From Bacteroidota bacterium (GTDB lineage Bacteria > Bacteroidota > Bacteroidia > Chitinophagales > Chitinophagaceae), in assembly GCA_020161435.1 (NCBI GenBank), contig JAIUNV010000001.1, forward strand, positions 744,001 to 808,000: a DNA stretch of 64,000 nt, in the 5' to 3' direction. Below the pieces are notes generated by a model. That model was given only the letters and a program-made list of their open reading frames with translations, had not been told where the DNA came from and made no database searches. A program made the translations under genes and the position numbers. This document shows, one piece after another, positions 9,514 to 19,872 of this stretch; position 1 is the stretch's first letter, and every line of letters begins with the position of its first letter.

Positions 9514-10621
9514 TCTCCATATCCCCTACGAAGATCTCAGAAAGGTGAACGAACCTTTTGAGGCGGAGTACCGGCAGGTGTTTGATACATTGCTTCAATC
9601 GGGGTGGTACATATTGGGACAGCAGGTGCAGCAATTTGAGCAACAGTTTGCCAGCTATTGCGGCGTACAGCACTGCGTAGGTGTAGCCAATGGGTTAGAT
9701 GCACTGATACTGGCACTGAAAGCCTTGAACCTGCATCCCGGCTCAGAAGTATTGGTACCTTCCAATACCTACATTGCTACCATACTGGCAGTAACGCAGC
9801 TGGGTTTAAAACCTGTATTGGTAAGCCCCGATATAAGAACCTACAATATTGACCCCACTTGTATTGAAGCCAGCATAACCCCAAATACAAAAGCCATACT
9901 TGTAGTGCATTTGTATGGTAAGTGCTGCAATATGCAGCCCATCATGGAGTTGGCCAATAAGCATGGTTTATACGTGGTGGAAGATTGTGCACAGGCACAT
10001 GGCGCTACTTATTTCGGGCAAATGACCGGCACGTTCGGGCACGCCAGTGGCTTTAGTTTTTACCCCACAAAAAACCTGGGCGCACTGGGCGATGCTGGTG
10101 CAGTAACTACCAACGATGCAACAATAGCCGATGCTATAAAAATGCTGCGCAATTACGGAAGCCGCACCAAGTATTACAATGAAGTAGTAGGGGTAAACTC
10201 CAGGCTGGATGAAATGCAGGCCGCTTTTCTCAACATCAAGCTGCAACACCTCAATGCTATTACGCAGCACAAACAGTTGCTGGCTGCATTTTATTTGAAA
10301 CATTTACATCCCTCACTTATACTGCCGGTGGTAGAAGAGGGCTATATAGATGTGTACCATATTTTCAACATCCGTACTGCTAAAAGAGACGCATTAAAAA
10401 GCTATTTGTTAGAAAACGGGATTAAAACAGAAATACACTACCCGGTGGCCCCTCATGCTCAAAAAGCTATGAAGGGAATATTAGACGGACAATACTGCCC
10501 CATTGCTGAAGAAATTCATAGCACCACATTGAGTTTGCCCATTTCTTTTGGAACCTCTTTGCAAGAAGCCCGCATTGTAGTTGAATTTGTAAACCGCTTT
10601 ATCAATCAGCATCAGGCATGA
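9506..10621 (+). CDS. DegT/DnrJ/EryC1/StrS sugar aminotransferase (FdtB-like)
   Basis: The 371-residue PLP enzyme begins at ATG 9506, overlapping the ketoisomerase by eight bases. An upstream in-frame start at 9401 would lie wholly inside the previous gene and is rejected. The PLP lysine is K189 in [16 protein letters not shown]. The [11 protein letters not shown] segment (D160) binds the cofactor pyridine nitrogen. Next to an FdtA-like enzyme, the expected role is transamination of a dTDP-3-keto-6-deoxyhexose to a 3-amino-3,6-dideoxy sugar. The final stereochemistry cannot be inferred. Confidence 0.88.
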   Translation: MSNLHIPYEDLRKVNEPFEAEYRQVFDTLLQSGWYILGQQVQQFEQQFASYCGVQHCVGVANGLDALILALKALNLHPGSEVLVPSNTYIATILAVTQLGLKPVLVSPDIRTYNIDPTCIEASITPNTKAILVVHLYGKCCNMQPIMELANKHGLYVVEDCAQAHGATYFGQMTGTFGHASGFSFYPTKNLGALGDAGAVTTNDATIADAIKMLRNYGSRTKYYNEVVGVNSRLDEMQAAFLNIKLQHLNAITQHKQLLAAFYLKHLHPSLILPVVEEGYIDVYHIFNIRTAKRDALKSYLLENGIKTEIHYPVAPHAQKAMKGILDGQYCPIAEEIHSTTLSLPISFGTSLQEARIVVEFVNRFINQHQA

Positions 10622-11310
10622 AATTAAAGCACTACAGTTTTTTTAATTCTGGTGTAAAAGCCATCAACACCCGGGATAACTGGGATAGTGTAAGGCTTGA
10701 TGAATCGGAGCCGGATTACTATATACCCACCACTATAGATGCTTATGAGCAGCTGCCAAGTGTTGCCAATAGTAAGCCTTTAGCAAAATGGATGGCCAAC
10801 CAAATGGCATTGGTACATTCCAATGTTATGTACTCAATTGGTTGCGGCGTGGCCTATGTGGAGTACAACGTAAAAAAGACTGCAGGCATTCGTGTGGTGG
10901 TGTCAGACTTTACGCCATCGGTGATGCGCCTGCAGGCATTGCAGGTGTTTGATGAAGTTGTTGAACTGGATATTACTAACCAAGACCCTGCAATTTCACC
11001 CGGTACGGTGGTGTATTTGGGCCGGATAGATACAGAACTTACCGATGCACAACTGGAGCAAATTTTCGCCCGGTTGCATCGGCTGAAGGTGCAACATATT
11101 TGTATGGTACCTGCGCAATTGCTTACCCCCAAAGCAGCAATTATAGAAGCTTATATTTTTCTGAAAAGCATACTTCAACGGCGCCCCCGGACTTTTTGTG
11201 GCTACAACCGGTCACTCGGATTATTCCGAAAGCTGGCAGCCCGGTATTTTCAACTTACTTTTCATATGATAGAAGGTAAACCGGTGTTTTGGCTGTACAA
11301 AAAAGATTAG
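10618..11310 (+). CDS. Methyltransferase-like protein of the polysaccharide locus
   Basis: The 230-residue protein overlaps the aminotransferase stop by four bases (ATGA). It contains SIGCG (residues 73-77) followed by a strand ending VVVSDFTP, a layout resembling motif I and the acidic loop of Rossmann-fold SAM methyltransferases. The C-terminal half is less typical. It may N-methylate or otherwise modify the amino sugar made by the two preceding enzymes. That role is inferred from context, and the family assignment is tentative. Confidence 0.5.
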   Translation: MKLKHYSFFNSGVKAINTRDNWDSVRLDESEPDYYIPTTIDAYEQLPSVANSKPLAKWMANQMALVHSNVMYSIGCGVAYVEYNVKKTAGIRVVVSDFTPSVMRLQALQVFDEVVELDITNQDPAISPGTVVYLGRIDTELTDAQLEQIFARLHRLKVQHICMVPAQLLTPKAAIIEAYIFLKSILQRRPRTFCGYNRSLGLFRKLAARYFQLTFHMIEGKPVFWLYKKD

Positions 11311-11311
11311 C

Positions 11312-12259
11312 ATGTTACATTTCTGTACCTATTTCGATAGTGGTTTTTTACCGAAGGGCTTAGCCCTCATCGATTCCTTAAAAGCCCACACCCCCGAGTT
11401 TTCAATAACAGTATTGGCACTGGATGATAAGGCTTATACCGAATTGGAAAAACGCAACGACCCTGTGGTAGAACTCATCAGTCTGCAGGAGTATAAAACG
11501 TATTTCGATATCGACGTGTTGAAGTATGCCGATAAAAAACAGTTTTACTTTTCCATCACCCCCAATATCTGCCTGTATCTTTTTGAAACAAGGCCCAATC
11601 TCACCCGCCTTTTTTACCTCGATGCCGACTTGTATTTTTTGCAATCTGCCGATGTTTTACTGCAAGAAATGGGAGAACACAGCATACTAATCTGTTCACA
11701 TCACTTCAACCCGCTACATCAGCTAATTGCCACTCATTATGGTCACTTTAATGTAGCCATCAATGGGTTTGTAAAAAATGAGGAAGGTCTGAAATGCCTG
11801 CGTAGCTGGAAGCAGGATTGTGAAAGCTGGTACCCGGGTATGCCGGGCTATCCACACAGTTTTTTCAGCGATCAAATTTTTTTAGACAAATGGCCGGGCC
11901 TGTACCCGTCACTAAAAATTGTAACGAATAAATGTATCGATGTAGCCCCTTGGAACCTCAATAATATCCGCATTACCCGGCGCAACGGAACTTTTTTGGC
12001 CAATGGTAAACCATTGGTGGTGTTTCATTTTTCTTCGTTAATGAAAACAGGGGCAACAAGCTGGCATACCAATACCGCTAAGTTTTTTGTCTCTATAAAA
12101 GCGGATGTACTGGCATTGTATAAGCAGTACATCAACCAAATTGAAGGCTATGGCTACGAAAACCGCATTGTACAAACACTGAATTTTAAAGCAGGAAGTT
12201 TGAGGCGATTGGTACAAAAAGTATCTGGCAAACTGTTTAATGAATTTGTGGAAGTATAA
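11312..12259 (+). CDS. GT-A glycosyltransferase, GT8-like
   Basis: The 315-residue protein starts with a nucleotide-sugar-binding strand (FCTYFDSGFLPKGLALIDSL). It has a metal-binding DxD motif in LFYLDADLYFL (D104 and D106), as in GT8-like transferases that act on nucleotide sugars. The later segment with FFSDQIFLDKWPGL resembles the acceptor-side motif of this group. It lies one base after the methyltransferase-like gene, inside the same operon. Specificity is unknown. Confidence 0.7.
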   Translation: MLHFCTYFDSGFLPKGLALIDSLKAHTPEFSITVLALDDKAYTELEKRNDPVVELISLQEYKTYFDIDVLKYADKKQFYFSITPNICLYLFETRPNLTRLFYLDADLYFLQSADVLLQEMGEHSILICSHHFNPLHQLIATHYGHFNVAINGFVKNEEGLKCLRSWKQDCESWYPGMPGYPHSFFSDQIFLDKWPGLYPSLKIVTNKCIDVAPWNLNNIRITRRNGTFLANGKPLVVFHFSSLMKTGATSWHTNTAKFFVSIKADVLALYKQYINQIEGYGYENRIVQTLNFKAGSLRRLVQKVSGKLFNEFVEV

Positions 12260-12416
12260 AGACATGTCAGATTAGAGGCAGAAATAATTCATACCCCATA
12301 AAGGGGATGATGCTGTATGGAGTCGCTGCCTATCTTTACGCCCCAAATTCTACCGCATCGGGCAACTGAAAAGATGACACTCAGACGGTCGTCCTGTATT
12401 GAATCATAAAAAACTC

Positions 12417-13406
12417 ATGGCAACAAAGCACTCTATATTGCTCACAGGTGGCGCAGGTTTTATTGGTACACACATACTTTCCATGTTTCCTGACACGCAA
12501 TTTGTAGTAGCCGATATTCAGTCGTCACAGCAAATTCTACCAAATACCATTTATATAAAAGCAGATGTAAGAAACGAAACCGACATGCGGCCCATATTTG
12601 AGCAGCATCGTTTCGATTGTGTGTTGCACCTGGCTGCAGCCCACAAAGATTTTGGCATTGAACAAGAAGAATATTTTGAAGTTAACGAAAATGGCACTGC
12701 CTTGGTAAGTCAGTTGGCAGGTGAGTATGGTATCAAAAAGTTCATTTTCTATTCTTCTGTAGCTGTTTATGGAGATAGTGCAACGCCTACCAACGATAAA
12801 ACCTTGCCCCATCCAAGCAATGATTACGGAGCGTCCAAGCTAGCGGCCGAGCAGGTACTTAGCCGCTGGTGGCAGCAAGATGAGAGCCGTACCATCATCA
12901 TAATTCGGCCGGCACTCGTTTTTGGCGAAGGCAATGTGGCCAATATGTTTCGGTTGATTGATCAAATCAACAAAGGATTATACTTCAACGTAGGCAAAGG
13001 AGATAATATCAAATCCATAGCTTATGTAAAAAACCTGGTAGAAGTAACATGGTACCTGATGCAATTTAAAGGTAGCGGCATTCATATCTACAACTACGCC
13101 GATCAGCCACACCTGCGTACCGCCGAAATTGGCCTTACCATAGCCGCTGCTTTAGGTAAGCCCAAGCCCAAAAGTATTCCCATGGGCTTACTGCTCATGA
13201 TGGCCAAACCATTTGACCTGCTTATAAAATTGTCGGGCAAAGACCTGCCGATTTCCAGCCACCGGGTAAAAAAATATGGTACTCAAACCTATCATCAGGC
13301 ACAACAAATTTTTGCCGACGGCTTCAAGCCAAAATACACCACACAAGAAGGATTGGCAAAAATGGTAGCCTGGTATAAAGAAAGTGTTCAAAAAAACGGT
13401 AAATAG
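12417..13406 (+). CDS. NAD-dependent epimerase/dehydratase (extended SDR)
   Basis: The 329-residue protein starts at ATG 12417; an upstream TTG at 12399 is less likely. A GGAGFIG nucleotide loop sits at residues 11-17, and the catalytic Tyr and Lys lie in a YGASK motif after a FYSSVAVYG strand. This is the extended short-chain dehydrogenase fold of nucleotide-sugar epimerases, reductases and dehydratases. The 157-base gap upstream could hold a separate promoter (a TATCTTTA box lies near 12330), but it is weak. The substrate is not determined. Confidence 0.85.
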   Translation: MATKHSILLTGGAGFIGTHILSMFPDTQFVVADIQSSQQILPNTIYIKADVRNETDMRPIFEQHRFDCVLHLAAAHKDFGIEQEEYFEVNENGTALVSQLAGEYGIKKFIFYSSVAVYGDSATPTNDKTLPHPSNDYGASKLAAEQVLSRWWQQDESRTIIIIRPALVFGEGNVANMFRLIDQINKGLYFNVGKGDNIKSIAYVKNLVEVTWYLMQFKGSGIHIYNYADQPHLRTAEIGLTIAAALGKPKPKSIPMGLLLMMAKPFDLLIKLSGKDLPISSHRVKKYGTQTYHQAQQIFADGFKPKYTTQEGLAKMVAWYKESVQKNGK

Positions 13407-13419
13407 CAAGGAATCAAAC

Positions 13420-14172
13420 ATGACTGTATCCATAATTACCGTTTGTTTCAATAGTGGCCAAACCATTGCCGATACCCTGCAAAGCATTCGTGACCAGGAT
13501 TATCCATTTATAGAATCCGTAGTGGTAGACGGAGGCTCAACAGACAATACCATGGCCATTGTACAACGGTATGCCGATGTTGTAACCACTTCCATATCCG
13601 AGCCCGATAAAGGCATTTATGACGCCATGAACAAAGGCTTAGCCATGGCAAAAGGAGATGTGATAGGCATATTAAACTCCGATGATTTGCTGGCAGATAC
13701 GCAGAGCATAAGCCGGGTTGTTCAAGCTTTTTCTCATCAGGCATGTGATTGTGTGTACGCCGATTTGGTGTATGTAGATCAGACTGATACCAACAAAGTG
13801 GTTCGCTATTGGAAATCGGGCAAGGGTACCGCCAAAGACTTCTATTATGGATGGATGCCACCACATCCTACTTTTTATGTCTCCCGTCGTGTGTTGGAGC
13901 AATGTGGTAAGTACGACCTGCGTTTTCCCGTTGCTTCGGACTATGAGTATATGCTTCGGCTAATCGTTAAGCATCAGCTCACAGTCAGCTATATTCCACA
14001 TGTTTTGGTAAAAATGCGAATGGGCGGATATTCCAACCATTCTGTCAACAACCGTAAGCGTTCTTTTTTCGAAAATCACGAAGCTTGGAGGGTAAATGGT
14101 TTGAAACCATATTTCTTTACAGTCTGGTTTAAAATAGCCCGCAAATTCAAACAGTATCTTGCAAAACCTTGA
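13420..14172 (+). CDS. Glycosyltransferase family 2 protein
   Basis: The 250-residue protein starts at ATG 13420, preceded by an AAGGA Shine-Dalgarno at 13408-13412. That spacing decides against the longer GTG start at 13384. The GT-A landmarks are [22 protein letters not shown] and a NSDD metal-binding motif. [12 protein letters not shown] and [11 protein letters not shown] are typical of the WcaA/colanic-acid type of GT2. It begins 13 bases after the SDR gene. It would transfer one sugar of the repeat unit. Confidence 0.9.
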   Translation: MTVSIITVCFNSGQTIADTLQSIRDQDYPFIESVVVDGGSTDNTMAIVQRYADVVTTSISEPDKGIYDAMNKGLAMAKGDVIGILNSDDLLADTQSISRVVQAFSHQACDCVYADLVYVDQTDTNKVVRYWKSGKGTAKDFYYGWMPPHPTFYVSRRVLEQCGKYDLRFPVASDYEYMLRLIVKHQLTVSYIPHVLVKMRMGGYSNHSVNNRKRSFFENHEAWRVNGLKPYFFTVWFKIARKFKQYLAKP

Positions 14173-14209
14173 AAAGCATACAAGTAATTATAACCTTACC
14201 GCCTACCTC

Positions 14210-15322
14210 ATGAAAACAGCACTCATCACCGGCATCACCGGGCAAGACGGCGCTTATCTGGCCGAATTATTACTCAGCAAAGGCTACTACGTACATGGCG
14301 TAAAACGCCGCAGCTCCATGTTCAATACCGATAGAATTGACCATCTCTATCAGGATCCTCATGAATCTAACGTGCAGTTTAAGCTGCATTACGGCGACCT
14401 TACCGATAGCACCAACCTCATTCGGATAATACAGGAAGTGCAGCCCGACGAAATTTATAATCTGGCTGCGCAAAGCCATGTAAAAGTGAGCTTTGAAACA
14501 CCGGAGTACACCGCCAATGCCGACGCCATAGGCGCCCTGCGTATTCTGGAAGCCATCCGCATTTTGGGCCTTACCAAAAAAACGAAGTTTTATCAGGCCA
14601 GCACCAGCGAACTCTACGGTCTGGTGCAGGAAGTGCCCCAGTCTGAGCGGACGCCTTTCTATCCCCGTTCACCATATGCGGTGGCAAAATTGTATGCCTA
14701 CTGGATAACGGTAAACTACCGCGAAGCCTACGGCATGTTTGCCATGAATGGCATCCTGTTCAACCACGAAAGTCCGCTGCGGGGCGAAACCTTTGTAACC
14801 CGCAAAATAACCCGCGGTGTAGCCCGCATTGCCTTGGGCATGCAGGATAAAATCTTTTTGGGCAACCTCGAAGCGCAACGCGACTGGGGCCATGCCAAAG
14901 ATTATGTAGAAGCCATGTACCTGATGCTGCAGCAAGAAACAGCGGAAGATTATGTGGTGGCCACCGGCATTACCACTACCGTTCGGGAGTTTGTACGCAT
15001 GGCATTTGCCGAAGCTGGTATCGAACTCGAATTCAGCGGCAGCGGTGCCGACGAAAAAGCAGTGGTGAAAGCCGTAGCATCGCCCGACATTAAAGTGCAG
15101 CCCGGTACAGTAGTTGTGGCTATTGATGCCGCTTACTATCGCCCAACCGAAGTAGACCTGCTGATTGGCGACCCTACCAAGGCCAAAACGCAACTCGGCT
15201 GGCAGCCCAAATACGATTTGCCGGCATTGGTAAAAGAAATGGTAGCCAGCGATCTGGCTTTGTTTCGCCGCGAAAAGTTGCTGAAAGACCAAGGCTTTCA
15301 GGTGTTAAATCAGTACGAATAA
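14210..15322 (+). CDS. gmd: GDP-mannose 4,6-dehydratase
   Basis: The 370-residue protein (start ATG 14210) is close to the usual family length. GITGQDG (residues 8-14) binds NADP. STSELYG and [15 protein letters not shown] supply the catalytic Thr/Glu and Tyr-Lys, and [15 protein letters not shown] is a Gmd signature. It converts GDP-D-mannose to GDP-4-keto-6-deoxy-D-mannose. The next gene is the partner synthase, so GDP-L-fucose is the expected product for the polymer. Confidence 0.95.
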   Translation: MKTALITGITGQDGAYLAELLLSKGYYVHGVKRRSSMFNTDRIDHLYQDPHESNVQFKLHYGDLTDSTNLIRIIQEVQPDEIYNLAAQSHVKVSFETPEYTANADAIGALRILEAIRILGLTKKTKFYQASTSELYGLVQEVPQSERTPFYPRSPYAVAKLYAYWITVNYREAYGMFAMNGILFNHESPLRGETFVTRKITRGVARIALGMQDKIFLGNLEAQRDWGHAKDYVEAMYLMLQQETAEDYVVATGITTTVREFVRMAFAEAGIELEFSGSGADEKAVVKAVASPDIKVQPGTVVVAIDAAYYRPTEVDLLIGDPTKAKTQLGWQPKYDLPALVKEMVASDLALFRREKLLKDQGFQVLNQYE

Positions 15323-15337
15323 ACCGCCGCCAACAGC

Positions 15338-16267
15338 ATGGAAAAGCAAGCGAAAATTTTTGTGGCCGGTCATCGGGGGCTGGTGGGTTCGGCTATTTGT
15401 AAAAAACTACAGGAAGATGGCTACAGCAATTTGGTGCTGCGTACATCTGCCGAATTAGACCTGCGCCAGCAGGATGCAGTGGCAGCATTTTTTGCCACCG
15501 AAAAACCGGAGTATGTATTTGTAGCAGCAGCCAAAGTGGGTGGCATCATTGCCAACAGCACTTACCCCGCCGAGTTTTTGTACCAAAATCTGGCCATTCA
15601 AAACAACATCATTCACCAGGCTTATGTGCATGGTGTAAAAAAGTTGTTGTTCCTCGGTTCAAGCTGTATTTACCCCAAGCTTTGTCCACAACCTATAAAA
15701 GAAGAATACCTGCTGACAGGCCCGCTGGAGCCTACCAACGATGCCTACGCCATTGCCAAAATAGCGGGCATTAAAATGTGTGATGCCTATCGGCAGCAGT
15801 ACGGTTGTCATTTTATTTCGGCCATGCCTACCAATATGTATGGGCCCAACGACAATTTCGATTTGCAAAACAGCCACGTACTACCGGCACTCATTCGCAA
15901 AATGCACACTGCCAAAGTAACTGGCCAACCCCATGTAACCATTTGGGGCACGGGCACACCCAAGCGGGAGTTTTTGCAAAGCGATGATTTGGCAGCCGCC
16001 TGCTTGCACCTGATGCTGCATTTTGATGAACCAGGCCCCATCAACATTGGCACCGGCGAAGACCTCAGCATTGCCGAGCTGGCGCAAATGGTAAAAGAAG
16101 TGGTAGGCTTTGAAGGCCAACTTGAATTTGATACCAGCAAGCCCGACGGCACACCCCGCAAACTGTTGGATGTGAGCCGCATTCACGCCTTGGGTTGGAA
16201 ACATAAAATTGAACTTCGCGACGGCATCAGCGAGGTGTATGCACTGGTAAAGCCAGTTTTAAGTTAA
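15338..16267 (+). CDS. fcl: GDP-L-fucose synthase
   Basis: The 309-residue extended SDR has [10 protein letters not shown] at the N-terminus, the LGSSCIYPK strand with the catalytic Ser/Cys, and [11 protein letters not shown] carrying the Tyr-Lys pair. These are hallmarks of the Fcl/WcaG epimerase-reductase. It turns GDP-4-keto-6-deoxymannose into GDP-L-fucose. It follows gmd by 15 bases, the usual arrangement. Confidence 0.95.
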   Translation: MEKQAKIFVAGHRGLVGSAICKKLQEDGYSNLVLRTSAELDLRQQDAVAAFFATEKPEYVFVAAAKVGGIIANSTYPAEFLYQNLAIQNNIIHQAYVHGVKKLLFLGSSCIYPKLCPQPIKEEYLLTGPLEPTNDAYAIAKIAGIKMCDAYRQQYGCHFISAMPTNMYGPNDNFDLQNSHVLPALIRKMHTAKVTGQPHVTIWGTGTPKREFLQSDDLAAACLHLMLHFDEPGPINIGTGEDLSIAELAQMVKEVVGFEGQLEFDTSKPDGTPRKLLDVSRIHALGWKHKIELRDGISEVYALVKPVLS

Positions 16268-16408
16268 CGTGTGCTCATTGTTACAGCCGCTAAAAGGCAA
16301 GGTTGTATTTTTGCCGACTTCGTTCATGTGCAGTCGTTAGCCTGGTGATAACCGAATAGTAGCTAATGTTGGCTGGGCCGCATTTGGTCGAATAACCAAA
16401 TTGTATCT

Positions 16409-17467
16409 ATGAAAGTATTGGTGACCGGGGCGGCTGGTTTTATTGGCTATCATCTTACCGAAAGATTGCTCAAAGACGGGCATGAAGTGGTGGGCCTGGA
16501 TAGCCTCAACGATTATTATCCGGTTGAGCTCAAACACGACCGGCTGCGGCAGCTGGGCATTGCCATTGGGCATGAACACTCCGGCGATCTGCTGCACAGT
16601 AGCCACTATACATCCTTTCAGTTTATACAAATGAAGCTGGAGGATCGGGAGCCTTTGCAACAACTCTTTGCGCAGTTTGCTTTTGATGCCGTGGTCAACC
16701 TGGCTGCACAGGCCGGTGTTCGTTACAGCATCACCCATCCGTACAATTATATTGATGCCAATATTGTAGGCTTCATGAACATACTGGAGTGTTGCCGCCA
16801 CCACAATATCGGGCACCTGGTATATGCCAGCAGCAGTAGTGTGTACGGGTTAAATGAATCCATTCCATTCCGGCCCGATCAGCCCGCCGATCATCCTGTA
16901 AGCTTATATGCTGCCAGCAAAAAGGCCAACGAAATGATGGCCCATGTGTACAGTCATTTGTACAAAATACCAACTACAGGGCTTCGCTTTTTTACCGTGT
17001 ATGGCCCTTGGGGCCGGCCCGATATGGCGCTGTCATTGTTTACCAAAGCCATTGTAGAAAACAAGCCCATCGACGTGTTTAACCACGGCAATATGGAACG
17101 TGATTTTACCTATGTGGGCGATATTGTAGAAGGCGTGGTGCGGGTATTGCAACAACCTGCAACACCCAACCCCGATTGGGATGCAGCTCATCCCGAATCG
17201 GATAGCAGTTCAGCTCCATACCGTATTTACAACATTGGCAACAATGCGCCGGTAAAACTCACCGCATACATCGAGGCCATCGAAAACAAACTGGGCAAAA
17301 AAGCCATTAAAAACATGCTGCCCCTGCAGCCGGGCGATGTGCCCCGCACTTTTGCCGATGTACAATCGTTGATGGAAGATGTGGGCTATAAACCCACCGT
17401 CTCTGTGCCAGAAGGGGTGGGCTATTTTGTCGATTGGTACCTCCGCTATTATAAAATCCATTTGTAG
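16409..17467 (+). CDS. UDP-glucuronate 4-epimerase-like NAD-dependent epimerase
   Basis: The 352-residue extended SDR has GAAGFIG at residues 7-13, a [17 protein letters not shown] segment typical of the UDP-glucuronate 4-epimerase (LpsL/Cap1J) group, SSSSVYG, and YAASKKANE with the catalytic Tyr-Lys. The expected reaction is UDP-glucuronate to UDP-galacturonate. A TATTTTTG box at 16306-16313 matches the Bacteroidota -7 element and may start a new transcript in the 141-base gap. UDP-glucose-type epimerases are the alternative. Confidence 0.8.
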   Translation: MKVLVTGAAGFIGYHLTERLLKDGHEVVGLDSLNDYYPVELKHDRLRQLGIAIGHEHSGDLLHSSHYTSFQFIQMKLEDREPLQQLFAQFAFDAVVNLAAQAGVRYSITHPYNYIDANIVGFMNILECCRHHNIGHLVYASSSSVYGLNESIPFRPDQPADHPVSLYAASKKANEMMAHVYSHLYKIPTTGLRFFTVYGPWGRPDMALSLFTKAIVENKPIDVFNHGNMERDFTYVGDIVEGVVRVLQQPATPNPDWDAAHPESDSSSAPYRIYNIGNNAPVKLTAYIEAIENKLGKKAIKNMLPLQPGDVPRTFADVQSLMEDVGYKPTVSVPEGVGYFVDWYLRYYKIHL

Positions 17468-17492
17468 TAGTACATTGCCTGCTGCATACTTT

Positions 17493-18680
17493 ATGGCAAA
17501 AATTGCAATCATACTGGGCAGGCTGGTGATAGGCGGTACCACCATGGATACATTGCAGGCGGCCCGCCATTTACAACAAGAGCACGAACTACTGCTGATA
17601 ACCGGTGGTGGTCAGAAAGATGAGTTCGAAGCGGCCTACCTTACTGAGCATCTACCCTCTATCAGGCACGAAAGAATACAAGGCTTCAGTGGCAACATTC
17701 ATCTCTGGCAAGACTGGAAAACCTACCGTCAGTTGCGCAAAGTACTGCGCCGTTTTCAACCCGATATTGTACATACCCATACTGCCAAAGCGGGGCTAAT
17801 TGGCCGTTTGGCCGCAGCTGCAGAGCGGGTGCCTGTGCTTGTACATACTTTTCACGGGCTCATGTTTCATGGGTACTATTCTACTTTTGTTAGCCGGTTT
17901 ATTGTGTATATGGAGCGATGGCTGGCCAAGAAAACGACCCGCATCATTGCCCTCAGCAGCATGCAGCAACAGCAAATAGTAGCGCAATACCGTATTTGCC
18001 CATTGCAAAAAGTACATGTAGTTCCGTTGGGCATTGAGCTCGACGCTTTTACCGAACAGCAGGACAGCAAAAGATCATTTTTCAGAAGCCGGTACAAGCT
18101 TGATGAAGACGAAGTGGCCATTGGCATTGTGGGACGGATTGTGCCCATCAAAAACCACGACCTTTTTTTGCAGGTAGTGGCGCAGCTGCACCCCCAGTTT
18201 CCGCAGGCCCGGTTTTTTATTGTGGGCGATGGACATTTGCGCCGCAAACTGCAACAGCAATGCGACCGCCTTGATATAGATTATACTTTTTTTCCGGAGG
18301 AGCCCCGCAAGGCTACCCTCATTTTTACTTCATGGATTACAGAAGTTGACAAAGCAATGGCCGGCCTGGATATGGTAGTGCTTACTTCGCACAATGAGGG
18401 CACACCGGTATCGCTGATGGAAGCACAGGCAGCAGGAAAGCCTGTGGTAAGTACCAAGGCTGGTGGCATAGATGATATTGTAAGAAACGGAGAAACCGGC
18501 CTTACAGTAAAGCAGCATGATGCGGGCCACCTGTGTGATGCCATTAGTCAGTTACTCAACAATAATGCCCAAAGGTTGGCCATGGGTAAGGCTGGAGAGG
18601 CATTTGCCCAGGCACAGTTTCGAAAAGAACGTCAGGTGGCAGATTTGAATTTGCTGTACAAAAGTCTGCTGAAGATGTAG
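17493..18680 (+). CDS. Glycosyltransferase family 4 protein
   Basis: The 395-residue GT-B protein starts at ATG 17493; the upstream frame runs through the end of the epimerase gene and is not part of it. It has GGTTMDTLQAARHL near the N-terminus, HTHTAKAGLIGR, GIVGRIVPIKNHDLFLQV and a SHNEGTPVSLMEAQAAGKPVV motif with the EX7E pair. It belongs to the WcaL/Bpl-type GT4 transferases. This is the last gene of the polysaccharide locus. Confidence 0.88.
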   Translation: MAKIAIILGRLVIGGTTMDTLQAARHLQQEHELLLITGGGQKDEFEAAYLTEHLPSIRHERIQGFSGNIHLWQDWKTYRQLRKVLRRFQPDIVHTHTAKAGLIGRLAAAAERVPVLVHTFHGLMFHGYYSTFVSRFIVYMERWLAKKTTRIIALSSMQQQQIVAQYRICPLQKVHVVPLGIELDAFTEQQDSKRSFFRSRYKLDEDEVAIGIVGRIVPIKNHDLFLQVVAQLHPQFPQARFFIVGDGHLRRKLQQQCDRLDIDYTFFPEEPRKATLIFTSWITEVDKAMAGLDMVVLTSHNEGTPVSLMEAQAAGKPVVSTKAGGIDDIVRNGETGLTVKQHDAGHLCDAISQLLNNNAQRLAMGKAGEAFAQAQFRKERQVADLNLLYKSLLKM

Positions 18681-18703
18681 CGTAGCCCGCAGCCTCGGTA
18701 TAT

Positions 18704-18745
18704 ATTTGTGTTTAACTTCATATTGGAAATTTAAAACAATTTGAA
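18704..18745 (+). promoter_or_regulatory. Shared upstream motif of the carH-like gene
   Basis: ATTTGTGTTTAACTTCA at 18704-18720 is repeated exactly at 19829-19845 in front of the ECF sigma gene. It begins inside TATATTTG (18701-18708), a match to the -7 element. A downstream TTAAAACA (18731-18738) is a near-inverted partner of TGTTTAA. It may be a regulator binding site or part of the promoter of the MerR-type gene at 18831. Confidence 0.5.
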
Positions 18746-18830
18746 GGGCTACCTTGTATTTGGTAAGTAAAAGTGAGGCAACCGGCCCGGAACTATAGTG
18801 TTCCGGACAGACCATCAAATTCATTTTGTC

Positions 18831-19709
18831 ATGGATGCGTTTACAATCAAGGATTTAGAAAATCTTTCTGGCATCAAAGCCCATACCATCCGGATTTGGG
18901 AACAGCGCTACACGTTTCTCAATCCGCAACGTACGGATACAAACATTCGCTACTACAACAATCAGGAACTGAAAACCTTATTGAATGTGGCCCTGCTGAA
19001 TAAGTATGGGTTCAAAATTTCGCACATCGATAAGATGAATCAGGATGAAATGCGGGAAAAAATCCTTTCCCTGTCGCAGGTTCAGGCCCAGCAGGAACGC
19101 ATCATCAACGAGCTGATTCAATCAATGATTGAGCTGAATATTGATGAATTTGAGGAGACGTTGGAGAATTTCATCATGGCACGTGGTATTGAAAAAACCA
19201 TCACCCAAATCATCTTTCCTTTTCTTGAAAAGATTGGTATTCTGTGGATTACCAACCATATTAACCCTGCTCAGGAGCATTTGGTTACCAATATTATCCG
19301 CCAAAAACTGATAGTAGGCATTGAAAGTACCGGCTCACATTTCCAAAGCGACAAGGCCTTGCTGCTTTTTTTGCCAGAAGGGGAGCACCACGAACTTGGT
19401 CTGCTGTTTATCTATTACTTGTTGAAGAGCCGTGGGATAAAGGTTTGGTACCTGGGGGCTAATGTGCCGCTGAAAGACCTAACCTATGTAGCTGACATTA
19501 AAAAACCCGATTTTATTTATACGCATCTTACATCGGTAGCCAACAACTTCAATTTCGATCGGTTTTTGCAAGCCATCAGCATAAAACTGCCGGCAAGCAG
19601 GGTTATTGTTTCTGGTCAGCTTACCCAATCGTACAAGAAAAAGCTGCCGGCAAATGTGCAAGTCAAAACCTCCCTATCTGAGGTAATGGAATACATAGCT
19701 ATGTTGTAA
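18831..19709 (+). CDS. CarH/LitR-like MerR regulator with cobalamin-binding domain
   Basis: The 292-residue protein (start ATG 18831) has an N-terminal MerR winged helix (residues 1-70, IKAHTIRIWEQRY). It then has a four-helix module and a B12-binding Rossmann domain. The residues known to handle adenosylcobalamin in CarH appear to be present: a tryptophan at W139 (ILWITN), the E149-H150 pair (PAQEHL) and a cobalt-ligand histidine H187 in an EHHELG form of the DxHxxG motif. CarH proteins repress carotenoid genes in the dark and release DNA on illumination. Position beside carotenoid genes supports that role. A strong terminator follows, so the gene is probably monocistronic. Confidence 0.85.
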   Translation: MDAFTIKDLENLSGIKAHTIRIWEQRYTFLNPQRTDTNIRYYNNQELKTLLNVALLNKYGFKISHIDKMNQDEMREKILSLSQVQAQQERIINELIQSMIELNIDEFEETLENFIMARGIEKTITQIIFPFLEKIGILWITNHINPAQEHLVTNIIRQKLIVGIESTGSHFQSDKALLLFLPEGEHHELGLLFIYYLLKSRGIKVWYLGANVPLKDLTYVADIKKPDFIYTHLTSVANNFNFDRFLQAISIKLPASRVIVSGQLTQSYKKKLPANVQVKTSLSEVMEYIAML

Positions 19710-19760
19710 CCGGTTATTTTTACCGGATGGCAACTTTGGCAACCCTTGCAAGGGATGTGA

Positions 19761-19797
19761 AAAAGGTAAAACAGTTTTGTTTTACCTTTTTTTTGAT
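19761..19797 (+). terminator. Rho-independent terminator after the carH-like gene
   Basis: Perfect 12-base arms AAAAGGTAAAAC (19761-19772) and GTTTTACCTTTT (19779-19790) enclose a six-base loop and run into TTTT. The hairpin lies about 50 bases after the stop of the carH-like gene. Confidence 0.85.
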
Positions 19798-19828
19798 TTT
19801 TTAAACAAAATACTTGGAAAGATGAAGG

Positions 19829-19863
19829 ATTTGTGTTTAACTTCACGTTCTAATAATTAAACA
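19829..19863 (+). promoter_or_regulatory. Candidate operator/promoter of the ECF sigma gene
   Basis: It carries the same 17-base motif as 18704-18720. Here it is part of an inverted repeat, TGTTTAA (19834-19840) and TTAAACA (19857-19863), separated by 16 bases and ending ten bases before the start codon. The symmetry suggests binding by a dimeric or tetrameric regulator such as the adjacent CarH-like protein. A sigma-specific promoter is the alternative. Confidence 0.5.
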
Positions 19864-19872
19864 CCTGCGGAT

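Noticed and set aside
14669..15292. 207-codon frame opposite gmd
   Set aside because: Antisense shadow of a clear gene in a GC-rich third-position context; no domain is recognisable.
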